From DATLGB01 sp038258425 (GTDB taxonomy: Bacteria > Actinomycetota > Thermoleophilia > Solirubrobacterales > Solirubrobacteraceae): a stretch of DNA of 64,000 bases. This document shows positions 34,089 to 41,319 of this stretch, one piece after another. Numbering within the stretch: the first letter of the stretch is position 1; each line of letters opens with the position of its first letter. The notes under the pieces are model-generated. The model saw only the letters and a program-made list of their open reading frames with translations. It was not told where the DNA came from and searched no databases. Both the position numbers and the translations under genes were made by a program. The DNA lies in assembly GCA_038258425.1 (NCBI GenBank), contig JBBSPV010000019.1:1-64000 (forward strand). Reading direction: 5' to 3'.

Positions 34089-34120
34089 GTTATAGCGCAC
34101 GATCGTTCGTGTTGTAAACT
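34089..34120. promoter_or_regulatory. divergent promoters with a palindromic TetR-type operator
   Basis: The 14-bp element CACGATCGTTCGTG (34098-34111, arms CACGA and TCGTG) lies between two -10 boxes: TATAAC on the minus strand (34089-34094) for the MBL gene and TAAACT on the plus strand (34115-34120) for the TetR gene. This is the classic layout for an autoregulated TetR repressor that controls a divergent gene. Confidence 0.65.
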
Positions 34121-34127
34121 GGAGGGT

Positions 34128-34727
34128 ATGCCGAGACGCACCCGAGGCGAGACCGCGCGGACGCGCACGACGATCGTCGATCGGGCGGTCAGCGTCGCCT
34201 CCACGGACGGCCTCGAGGGCCTGACCATCGGCCGGCTCGCCGAGCAGGTCGGCATGAGCAAGAGCGGGCTCATCCGGCACTTCGGCACGAAGGAGCACCT
34301 GCAGCTCGCAGCGCTCGAGGCGGCGACCGCGCGGTTCACCGGGGAGGTGTGGGACCCCGTCGCCGAGGAGCCCGGGGGCCTCGTCCGGCTGCGGGCGCTG
34401 TGCGCGTCCTGGCTGTCGTACCTGCGCCGCGGCGTCTTCCCGGGCGGGTGCTTCCTCAGCGCTGCCTCCCTCGAGTTCGACGACCGGCCCGGCCCGATCC
34501 GCGACGAGGTCGCCACCACCATGAGGCGGTGGCTCTGGCTGCTCGGCCGCGACGCCGAGCTCGCACGGGACGCTGGCGAGCTCCCGGCCGACACCGACCC
34601 GCGCCAGCTCGCCTTCGAGCTCAACGCCGCGTTCATGGGAGCCAACTGGGCGCACCGCCTCCTGCGTGACGACGCAGCCCTCGAGCGTGCGCAACGGTCG
34701 GTCGACCGCCTGCTCACGGCGGCGTAG
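34128..34727 (+). CDS. TetR-family transcriptional regulator
   Basis: 199 aa from ATG 34128 with GGAGG upstream. The N-terminal DNA-binding domain contains LEGLTIGRLAEQVGMSKSGL and the end helix IRHFGTKEHLQLAALEAAT. The C-terminal domain is helical with a conserved GVFPGGCFLSAASLEFDDRP, as in a common actinobacterial subgroup. It probably represses itself and the divergent MBL/Ddn operon through the palindrome in between. The ligand is unknown. Confidence 0.92.
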   Translation: MPRRTRGETARTRTTIVDRAVSVASTDGLEGLTIGRLAEQVGMSKSGLIRHFGTKEHLQLAALEAATARFTGEVWDPVAEEPGGLVRLRALCASWLSYLRRGVFPGGCFLSAASLEFDDRPGPIRDEVATTMRRWLWLLGRDAELARDAGELPADTDPRQLAFELNAAFMGANWAHRLLRDDAALERAQRSVDRLLTAA

Positions 34728-34764
34728 CGGTCCGCGTCCGCGGTGGCCACGCACTCGGCGCCGG

Positions 34765-34770
34765 TACGGT
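34765..34770 (+). promoter_or_regulatory. -10 box TACGGT before the cyclase gene
   Basis: TACGGT ends 8 nt before ATG 34779 and no ribosome binding site is present. It favours this start over the upstream in-frame ATG at 34743. Confidence 0.5.
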
Positions 34771-34778
34771 CTGCCGCC

Positions 34779-35894
34779 ATGGACTGGGCGGCCGAGGGCC
34801 TGCTGGACGGCCTCGAGGGCGAGGCGCGGGCCGCGCGGGCCGCGCTGCTCGACGACCTGCTCGACGCGGGCGTCGGGCTTCAGGAGCTGCGCGCGGCGGT
34901 GGCCGAGGACCGGCTCGTCCTGCTGCCCATCGAGCGGGCGCTGCTGTCGCCGCCGCGCTTCACGCTCGCCGAGGTCGCGGAACGCGCCGGCGTGCCGGCG
35001 GAGCTCGTCGAGCTGCGTCTGCGTGTGATGGGCGTGTCCGTCCCGGAGGACCCGGACGTCGCGGCGTTCGGCGACGAGGACGTCGAGGCCGCCCGGCGCG
35101 CGCTCGCCTACGTCGGCCACGGCATCGACCTCGACGACGCCGGCCGCGTCCTGCGCGTCATGTCGGGGGCCATGGCGCGGGCCGCCGAGCCCATGCGCCG
35201 CCTGTTCGCCGAGTCCTACCTGCGGGCCGGCGACTCGGAGCCGGACCTCGCCACCCGCTACCGCGAGATGGCCGAGGCGCTGATGCCGCTCGCGGCCGCC
35301 GACCTCGAGTACCTGCTGCGCCACCACCTGCGCGACTTCGCCCGCCACGACGCCGTCGGGCTCGCCGAGCGCGCGGCCGGAACCCTGCCCGAGTCCGTCG
35401 ACGTCGCCGTCGCCTTCGCCGACCTCGTCGGCTTCACCCGGCTCGGCCAGGACGTCCCGGAGTCGACGCTGACCGACATCGCCGAGCGCCTCGACGTCCT
35501 CGCGGGCGAGCGCGTGCGGCGGCCGGCGCGCGTGGTCAAGACGATCGGGGACGCGGTGATGCTCGTCTCGCCGGACGCCGCGAGCCTCGTCGAGACGGTG
35601 CTCGACCTCGTGGACGCCGCCGCGGCCGACGACGATCTGCCGCCTCTGCGGGCCGGCATCGCGTGGGGCCGCGCCGTCTCGCGGCTCGGTGACTGGTTCG
35701 GCACGCCGGTCAACCTCGCCTCGCGCCTGACCGCCCGGGCCCGGTCCGAGTCCGTCCTGGTCACGCGTGAGCTGGCCGAGGCGCTCGGCGACGCGGCGAC
35801 GGACTACGCGCTCTCGGAGGCCGGCGCCAAGCGGATCAAGGGGTTCGAGCAGCCGGTGCCGACGCTGCGCCTGCGCCGCGCCGGCGCGCGGTGA
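34779..35894 (+). CDS. class III adenylate cyclase with Rv1264-like N-terminal regulatory domain
   Basis: 371 aa. The C-terminal cyclase domain has the two metal-binding aspartates: Asp 215 in VAFADLVGFTRLG and Asp 258 in KTIGDAVMLVS. The PVNLASRLTARARSES stretch carries the transition-state Asn/Arg region. The N-terminal ~200 residues are helical, with RFTLAEVAERAGVPAELVEL and a long GHGIDLDDAGRVLRVMSGAM segment. This matches the regulatory domain of mycobacterial Rv1264, a pH-sensing cyclase. It is soluble (no membrane helices) and should make cAMP. Confidence 0.88.
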   Translation: MDWAAEGLLDGLEGEARAARAALLDDLLDAGVGLQELRAAVAEDRLVLLPIERALLSPPRFTLAEVAERAGVPAELVELRLRVMGVSVPEDPDVAAFGDEDVEAARRALAYVGHGIDLDDAGRVLRVMSGAMARAAEPMRRLFAESYLRAGDSEPDLATRYREMAEALMPLAAADLEYLLRHHLRDFARHDAVGLAERAAGTLPESVDVAVAFADLVGFTRLGQDVPESTLTDIAERLDVLAGERVRRPARVVKTIGDAVMLVSPDAASLVETVLDLVDAAAADDDLPPLRAGIAWGRAVSRLGDWFGTPVNLASRLTARARSESVLVTRELAEALGDAATDYALSEAGAKRIKGFEQPVPTLRLRRAGAR

Positions 35895-36274
35895 AGTGGC
35901 AGCGTCGCCGGCTGTCCCGAGGGTCCGCGGTCCTCGTGGTGCTGGCGTGACTGCGCTGACCGTCTCACGATGTACCTGGCCGGTACGGCGGCTGGGGAGA
36001 ACGTCACCATCCTCCGGGGTGGGCTCTACGTCCTGCTGCCAGCACCTGGCCGAGCGGGCCGGCGAGGTGCTCGTCATGCACGTCGCTTCGTGGCGCAGTC
36101 GCCGTGTGGTCGCCCTGGCGACCGGAGCGCGACTGACGCTCGACGCGGGCGCGCAGCGATCGGAGCCGCAGTCGCCGTGCGGTCGCCCTGGCGACCGGAG
36201 CGCGACTGACGCTCGCCTCGGCGTGCCCCGCCGCGGCTGTCGCTCGCGTCGCGGCGGCTGAGCCGACCGCCCCC
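35895..36274. other. non-coding stretch between cyclase and VWA genes
   Basis: No convincing gene is seen in these 380 bases. The second half holds two REP-like repeats. A short stretch near 36048-36090 translates like a universal-stress-protein end (HLAERAGEVLVMHVAS) and may be a decayed gene fragment, but the evidence is thin. Confidence 0.5.
36095..36215. repeat. two 48-nt REP-like direct repeats
   Basis: Copies at 36095-36142 and 36168-36215 differ at one base. Each contains nested palindromes: AGTCGC paired with GCGACT on the outside and GTCGCC-CT-GGCGAC inside. They begin GCAGTCGCCGTG and end GACTGACGCTCG. Confidence 0.8.
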
Positions 36275-37702
36275 TCAGCGCACCGGGCGGGTGAGGGCGC
36301 GCACGAAGTCCTCGAGTTGCTTCGTGGTCCAGCACTCGTAGGCCTCGCAGTGGCGCTCGTAGGCCGCGATCACCGAGTCCCCGTAGTTCCAGTACAGGCG
36401 CGGCTCGGGGTTGAGCCAGAACGTGCGGCCCGCCCGCTCGGCGAGGCCGGAGAACAGGTCGGCGCGCGGATCGCGGCCGTTCGTGCGCGCGTCGCCGAGG
36501 ACGATGACCGTCGCGCGCGGGTGCAGGTCCTCCTCGGTGAGCTCGATGAACTCGCGCCACACCCGGCCGTAGTCCGTGTAGCCCGACACGTCGGCGACCC
36601 CGGCGTCGGAGGAGATGGCCCGTGAGACGGCCTTGAAGTCGCGCTCGCGCTCGAAGACATCGGTGACCTCCGAGATGCGCTCGACGAACACGAAGGAGCG
36701 CATCTTGCGGAACGAGTCATGCAGGGCGTGCAGGACGCTGAGGAAGAACACGGAGGCCGACGTCACGGACGTCGAGACGTCGCAGAGGACGAAGATCTCG
36801 GGGCGCCGCGGCCGCTTCGGCCGGAAGCGCAGCTCGACGGGGACGCCCCCCGTCTGCAGCGACGCGCGCATCGTCCGGCGCACGTCGACGTGGGCGTGGC
36901 GCTGGCTGCCGCGCGCCTCGCGGCCCTGGGTCGCGAGCCGGCGCTTGAGCTGCATGACCACGCGGTGGACGGCGGCGAGGTCCTGCAGCGGGCCGGACGG
37001 CAGGGCCCGGTCGAGGTCGTTGAGCGGCCGGGAGGGCGGCAGGGCCCGGTTGCGCTCGATCTGCATGCGCTCGAGCTCGCGGCGCAGGTGGCGCTCGAAG
37101 CGGCGCACCTGCTCGCGAGACGGCGGCGGCGCCTCGGCCTCCTCCACGGCCGGCTCGCCGGGCGGCCGGCGACTGGGCTCGGTGCGCAGGCCGAGCGCCC
37201 GGCGGATGCGCTGGACGTCGACGCCGAGCACGCCCGAGCCCTGGCCCTGGCGCCCGAAGGCGGCGATCGCCAGGCGGGCGAGGTCGCGCATGGCCGACTC
37301 GTCGCCGTCGCGGATGGCCTGGGCCACCGCCTCGCGCAGGGCGTCGAAGTCGATTCCGGTGTCGCCTTCGCCCCCCTCGGCGTCCTGGTCGCCGGCGGCA
37401 CCCGCGTCTCCCTGGGCGCCGTCCGCGGCGGCCTCGTCGCCGCCCTGCTCTCGAACCCCGCGCGCGAGCGCCTCGGCCTCCGCGGCGCGGAAGAAGAAGC
37501 GCTCGAAGACGAGGTCGAAGAGCTGGCGGTCCTCGGGCGACTTCGCCAACGTCGCGGCGAGCGCCCCCTTGAAGGTCTCGGGCTCGGCCCAGCCGACCTC
37601 GCCGAGCGCGGCGAAGCCGTCGAGCAGCTCGGAGGTACCGACCGCCATGCCCTCCCGGCGCAGCTCGTCGCCGAACGCGAGCAGCTGGCCGTCGAAGCGC
37701 AT
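36275..37702 (-). CDS. VWA-domain CoxE-like protein
   Basis: 475 aa. The N-terminal ~110 residues are helical (LLAFGDELRREGMAVGTSEL), followed by an acidic low-complexity linker (about 85-115) and a charged middle. The C-terminal half is a von Willebrand factor A domain of the CoxE type, with the MIDAS motif DVSTS in IFVLCDVSTSVTSASVFFLS and later TVIVLGDARTNGRDPRADLF. CoxE/MoxR pairs act as chaperone-like machines for metalloenzymes or other complexes. The MoxR partner is encoded 18 nt upstream, but no carbon monoxide dehydrogenase genes are in the window. Confidence 0.92.
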   Translation of the reverse strand: MRFDGQLLAFGDELRREGMAVGTSELLDGFAALGEVGWAEPETFKGALAATLAKSPEDRQLFDLVFERFFFRAAEAEALARGVREQGGDEAAADGAQGDAGAAGDQDAEGGEGDTGIDFDALREAVAQAIRDGDESAMRDLARLAIAAFGRQGQGSGVLGVDVQRIRRALGLRTEPSRRPPGEPAVEEAEAPPPSREQVRRFERHLRRELERMQIERNRALPPSRPLNDLDRALPSGPLQDLAAVHRVVMQLKRRLATQGREARGSQRHAHVDVRRTMRASLQTGGVPVELRFRPKRPRRPEIFVLCDVSTSVTSASVFFLSVLHALHDSFRKMRSFVFVERISEVTDVFERERDFKAVSRAISSDAGVADVSGYTDYGRVWREFIELTEEDLHPRATVIVLGDARTNGRDPRADLFSGLAERAGRTFWLNPEPRLYWNYGDSVIAAYERHCEAYECWTTKQLEDFVRALTRPVR

Positions 37703-37720
37703 CGGCGAATCCCCGGGGCG

Positions 37721-38599
37721 CTAGGCGGCGAGTCCGAGCCGCACGCCGACGCGCTCGGCCACGACGTCGAGGTCCGTGCGGTGCTTGACGAGGATCGACA
37801 TCGTCTGGCGGAAGACGTCCTCCGTGACGTCCTCGGCCCCGAGCAGCAGCAGCGCGCGGGCCCAATCGATCGACTCGGCGATGGACGGCGGCTTCTTGAG
37901 GTCGAGCTCGCGCACGAGGCCGACGACCTCGACGAGCCGCTCGGCCACCTGGGCCGAGAGCTCCGGGGCGTGCAGCCGGACGATCTCGAGCTCGTGCTCC
38001 GGCGTCGGGTAGTCGAGCCACAGGTACAGGCAGCGACGCTTGAGCGCCTCGGTGAGCTCGCGCGAGTTGTTCGAGGTCAGCAGCACCACCGGGTGCGTGC
38101 GCGCCTCGACGCGCCCGAGCTCCGGGATCGTGATCTGGAAGTCCGAGAGGAGCTCGAGCAGCATCGCCTCGAACTCCTGGTCGGTCTTGTCGATCTCGTC
38201 GATCAGCAGGACGACGGGCAGCTCGGAGCGGATGGCGCTCAACAGCGGGCGCGCGAGGAGGAACTCCTCCCCGAAGATGTCCCCCTGGACCGTGTCCCAC
38301 GCCTCGCCCTCGCGCTCGGCCTGGATGCGCAGCAGCTGCTTGCGGTAGTTCCACTCGTACAGCGCCTTGGCCTCGTCGAGGCCCTCGTAGCACTGCAGTC
38401 GCACGAGCTCGCGGTCGAGGTAGCGGGAGAGCGCCTTCGCGAGCTCCGTCTTGCCGACGCCGGCCGGCCCTTCGACGAGCACCGGCTTGCCCATGCGCGT
38501 GGCGAGGTAGGCGACGAGCGCCGTGGAGCCGCCGGGCAGGTAGCCGGCCTCGCGCAGGCCCGCGGTGACCTCGTCGACGTGCGTGGGAGCGACCGCCAT
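37721..38599 (-). CDS. MoxR-family AAA+ ATPase
   Basis: 292 aa from ATG 38599, chosen because a TAGACT -10 box lies 10 nt upstream. The AAA+ motifs are Walker A EGPAGVGKTELAKAL, Walker B VVLLIDEIDKTD, sensor 1 LLTSNNSRE and the arginine-finger region LKRRCLYLWLDYP. It should remodel or activate a substrate together with the VWA protein encoded downstream. Confidence 0.93.
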   Translation of the reverse strand: MAVAPTHVDEVTAGLREAGYLPGGSTALVAYLATRMGKPVLVEGPAGVGKTELAKALSRYLDRELVRLQCYEGLDEAKALYEWNYRKQLLRIQAEREGEAWDTVQGDIFGEEFLLARPLLSAIRSELPVVLLIDEIDKTDQEFEAMLLELLSDFQITIPELGRVEARTHPVVLLTSNNSRELTEALKRRCLYLWLDYPTPEHELEIVRLHAPELSAQVAERLVEVVGLVRELDLKKPPSIAESIDWARALLLLGAEDVTEDVFRQTMSILVKHRTDLDVVAERVGVRLGLAA

Positions 38600-38609
38600 G
38601 TGGCGGCTG

Positions 38610-38619
38610 AGTCTAGGCT
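38610..38619. promoter_or_regulatory. shared bidirectional -10 element
   Basis: In AGTCTAGGCT the TA at 38614-38615 belongs both to TAGGCT on the plus strand (start GTG 38628, 8 nt away) and to TAGACT on the minus strand (start ATG 38599, 10 nt away). One sequence can thus serve two divergent leaderless genes. Confidence 0.6.
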
Positions 38620-38627
38620 TCGCCGAG

Positions 38628-38831
38628 GTGGGGACCTCGACCGTGTTCGGCGACCTCGTCCCGACCGGGGACCCCGACCTGACGGTCTTCATCGTCCTGA
38701 CGCTCCTCGGCTTCGTCGTCGGGATCGCGGGGCACGTCTATCGCTCGACGGTGACCATCGCGATCGGGATCGGCCTGATCCTCGCTGGGACGATCATCCT
38801 GCCGCTGATCGTCTTCGGCGGCGGGAGCTAA
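38628..38831 (+). CDS. small membrane protein, 67 aa
   Basis: Starts at GTG 38628 right after the -10 box; the longer frame begins inside the promoter. Two hydrophobic helices (about 19-35 and 43-62, TVTIAIGIGLILAGTIILPL) are joined by a short GHVYRST loop. The end FGGGS and the stop codon lie in a 14-nt duplication (GCGGGAGCTAAGGG, twice, from 38821). It is of unknown function and divergent from moxR. Confidence 0.65.
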   Translation: MGTSTVFGDLVPTGDPDLTVFIVLTLLGFVVGIAGHVYRSTVTIAIGIGLILAGTIILPLIVFGGGS

Positions 38832-38998
38832 GGGGCGGGAGCTAAGGGGCCGGGCGGGGCGCGGCGCGCCCGCCTGTCGCGCAGCTCCCAGACGTCTCGC
38901 GGCCGCAGAATGCTGGGAAGGCAGGCCAGGGCGTGGTCGGTGCGCACCAGCGGAGACGGCGCGGGCTCAGGCGCTGGAACGCAGGTGGGCCGCCTGCT

Positions 38999-39709
38999 TC
39001 ACCCGCCGCCCTTCGTCCCGCTCGGGGGTGGAGGTGGGGGCGGCGGCGGTGGAGGTGGTGGCGGCGGCTCTGCCCCGAGCCGGCGCGTCGTCGGCTCGTC
39101 CTCGTCGGCGTCCTCGCCGAGCCGGCGGGTGGGCGCGTCCTCCCATGCGGGCCGGCGGGCGAGCACGCGGGTGACCGCTCCCGGGTCCGCGGGCTCCCGC
39201 GCCCCGCCGTCCTCGCCGCCGGGCGGCGTCGGCGCGGCCTCCCACCCCGGATCCGCCGCCGGGTTCGGCGGCTCGGCCACGTGGGCCGCGCGCAGCCGCT
39301 GGCCGGCCGCGGCGAGCAGGCCGCCGACGACCATGGTCGCGAAGATGCCCCACTGCACGCCGATCGTGCCGCGCTGCACGCCGGGCTTGTCGAACAGCCG
39401 CCAGACGAGCAGGAAGACGACCCAGGCGCCCGCCACGGTGACGGCCCAGCCGTCCCCGCCGGGCAGGTGGAAGGCCCGCCGCTGCGAGCGCGCCCACAGC
39501 AGGTAGAGGACCGCGGCGGCGACGAGCAGCACCGCCGCCTCGACGAACGAGAAGACGCCGAAGGCCGTCAGGTTCCCGTGCTGGATCGTCCCGGCCCGCG
39601 GCAGGGGGAAGCTCGTCCGGTACCAGGGCAGGAACATGCAGACCAGCAGCCCGACCGCCGCGGCCCCGGCGAGGCGCTGCTCGCGGCCGAGCTCGCGCAG
39701 GGCGCTCAC
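38999..39709 (-). CDS. hypothetical membrane protein with polyproline tail
   Basis: 236 aa from GTG 39709, overlapping the upstream stop (GTGA). There are four hydrophobic helices (about 12-30, 48-70, 87-104, 120-138). A cytoplasmic-looking tail follows with two similar motifs (EDAPTRRLGEDADE and EDEPTTRRLGAE) and then an unbroken run of about 15 prolines before SGTKGGG. The tail may bind partner proteins. It is last in the ArsA operon. Confidence 0.75.
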   Translation of the reverse strand: MSALRELGREQRLAGAAAVGLLVCMFLPWYRTSFPLPRAGTIQHGNLTAFGVFSFVEAAVLLVAAAVLYLLWARSQRRAFHLPGGDGWAVTVAGAWVVFLLVWRLFDKPGVQRGTIGVQWGIFATMVVGGLLAAAGQRLRAAHVAEPPNPAADPGWEAAPTPPGGEDGGAREPADPGAVTRVLARRPAWEDAPTRRLGEDADEDEPTTRRLGAEPPPPPPPPPPPPPPPSGTKGGG

Positions 39710-40119
39710 GCGATCGGGATGTCGCGGACGCGCTCGGCGCCGGCCTCGGCCTCGGCGCGGGCGCCGCGCTCGAGCCGGTCGAGGTAGAAGTCGATCAGCG
39801 CGCGGACCGCGAGCAGCAGCTCCCGCACCGCCTCGGCGAGCTGCGCGCTGAGCTCGTCCGGTATCGCGCCGCGCAGCGCCTCGAGCAGGGAGACGACGAG
39901 CTGCAGCTCGCTCGGCCGGGCCTCCTCGGTGGGCCGAGGCTCGTCCCCGACGGCCCAGCCGCGCGGCGGGACGTCGCCCACGCGCTCGCGGAACGCCTCG
40001 TCGGCGGCCCGGGCGCGCTCGGCCGCCTCGCGCACGAGCCGATCCGCGGCCGCGTGGGCAGCGTCGACGTGGCCGCGCAGCTGCGCGGTGGGGTCGGTCG
40101 GCGGGCCGGGGTCAGCCAC
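39706..40119 (-). CDS. hypothetical helical protein
   Basis: 137 aa from GTG 40119, overlapping the ArsA-type gene by 8 nt. It is soluble and almost all helical: an Ala/Arg/Glu-rich N-terminus (HAAADRLVREAAERARAADE) and a hydrophobic helix-turn-helix (SELQLVVSLLEALRGAIPDE, LLAVRALIDFYLDRL). I do not recognise the family. The position suggests it works with the ATPase. Confidence 0.7.
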   Translation of the reverse strand: MADPGPPTDPTAQLRGHVDAAHAAADRLVREAAERARAADEAFRERVGDVPPRGWAVGDEPRPTEEARPSELQLVVSLLEALRGAIPDELSAQLAEAVRELLLAVRALIDFYLDRLERGARAEAEAGAERVRDIPIA

Positions 40120-41299
40120 CGACGGGCTCCGGGACCGGCTCGAACGTCACCACGAGCGCGCCGTCGGCGAACGCCGCCGCGGACGGCTGCATCGCCGCGA
40201 GCGAGGCGGGCAGCGCGATCGTGCGCTTGGCTCCCTCCACCCGGACGACGAGCTCGAGACCCACCTGCTTGAGGCTGACGTCACCCCTGGCGACGAAGGG
40301 CAGCTCGAGCCGCAGCTCCGCGCGCTCCCCGACCTGCGTGAGCCGCTGGGACACCGAGGCATGCAGGACGGCCTCGGGCGCCGTGCCGTCGAAGACGTCG
40401 CTTGCGAGCCGGTCGAGCTGCGCGCCGCCGAGCACCTCGTGCTCGTAGTACGGGGCCCGCAGCACGGGCACGGGCGCGAAGCCGGACTCCACGAGCTCGA
40501 GCTGCTCACGCTGCACGGCCCGCCAGGCGCCGAAGTACGTGCCGTCCACCGCGGCCGGGAAGACCCGGTTGACGACCACCGCGTCCGTGAGGTAGCCGAA
40601 CAGGTTGAGGTACGTGAACGTCCGCATCGTCTCCTTGACGACCATGCGGTCCGGCGTCATCACGAGCCGCAGGGTGGTCGATTCGTGCCGGAGGATGTCG
40701 TTGAGCTCCACCAGGCTTGCGATGAGCTGCTGGACCTCGCCGAAGACCCGCTCGTCCGGGAGGGACACGTCGAGGAACGCGCGCGCCAACGGGCGCGCCG
40801 CGGCCAGCAGCTGGGTCTCGCGGCCGAGCAGCTTGCCGAGCCACCAGCGCGCGACGTCGGGGAAGGAGAGCAGGCGCAGCGTCTCCCCGGTGGGCGCGCA
40901 GTCCACGACGATCGCGTCCCACTCGCCCGAGTCCCAGTGGCGCCTGATCTGCAGGAGGCTGAAGAGCTCGTCGCCGCCGGGGGGCACCGTGAGCTCGTCG
41001 GCGGCGATCCGGTCCACGCCCCGCTCCGCGAGCAGGCCGCCGAGCCACCCCTGCACCGCGGCCCAGTTGCGCTCGAGCTCGTCCTGCGCCTGCACCTGCT
41101 GGGCGAACAGGCCGCCACCGACGTCGGTCGGCTCCCCTCCCACGCGCTGCTCGAGCACGTCGGCGAGCGAGTGCGCCGGGTCCGTCGAGAGGACGATGAC
41201 GCGGGCGCCGCCGGCGGCGATGCGCCGGGCCGTCGCGGCGGCGACGGACGTCTTGCCCACCCCGCCCTTCCCCGTGTAGAGGATCGTCCTCGGCGCCAT
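40112..41299 (-). CDS. ArsA/Get3-family ATPase with HSP20-like C-terminal domain
   Basis: 395 aa from ATG 41299, with TAGAGT 12 nt upstream. Deviant Walker A GKGGVGKTSVAAATA is at residues 10-24; switch I is STDPAHSLADVL and switch II VVDCAPTGETLRLLSFP. A single ATPase half is followed by a C-terminal ~80-residue beta-sandwich (LRLELPFVARGDVSLKQVGL), the ArsA_HSP20 domain. No arsB, arsC or arsR is nearby and no metal-binding cysteine triad is evident. A chaperone-like or membrane-protein-targeting role is more likely than arsenite export. Confidence 0.9.
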   Translation of the reverse strand: MAPRTILYTGKGGVGKTSVAAATARRIAAGGARVIVLSTDPAHSLADVLEQRVGGEPTDVGGGLFAQQVQAQDELERNWAAVQGWLGGLLAERGVDRIAADELTVPPGGDELFSLLQIRRHWDSGEWDAIVVDCAPTGETLRLLSFPDVARWWLGKLLGRETQLLAAARPLARAFLDVSLPDERVFGEVQQLIASLVELNDILRHESTTLRLVMTPDRMVVKETMRTFTYLNLFGYLTDAVVVNRVFPAAVDGTYFGAWRAVQREQLELVESGFAPVPVLRAPYYEHEVLGGAQLDRLASDVFDGTAPEAVLHASVSQRLTQVGERAELRLELPFVARGDVSLKQVGLELVVRVEGAKRTIALPASLAAMQPSAAAFADGALVVTFEPVPEPVGG

Positions 41300-41311
41300 G
41301 GCTCACGGAGG

Positions 41312-41317
41312 ACTCTA
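41312..41317 (-). promoter_or_regulatory. -10 box TAGAGT of the ArsA operon
   Basis: TAGAGT on the minus strand lies 12 nt upstream of ATG 41299, in the 20-nt gap between this start and the stop of the upstream gene. Confidence 0.45.
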
Positions 41318-41319
41318 CG

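Noticed and set aside
36048..36090. Possible universal-stress-protein remnant (HLAERAGEVLVMHVAS)
   Set aside because: The match is about 16 residues and generic; no further homology is visible on either side.
35970..36209. 79-codon open frame in the gap after the cyclase gene
   Set aside because: It runs across the REP-like repeats, has no ribosome binding site or -10 box, and no protein-like pattern.
34050..36560. Long minus-strand open frame across the TetR and cyclase genes
   Set aside because: Antisense shadow of two well-recognised genes; its residues have the Arg/Gly/Asp bias of a complementary frame.
38853..38874. GGCGGG/CCCGCC stem after the small membrane protein gene as a terminator
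   Set aside because: Only six pairs and no T-run; too weak in this composition to call.
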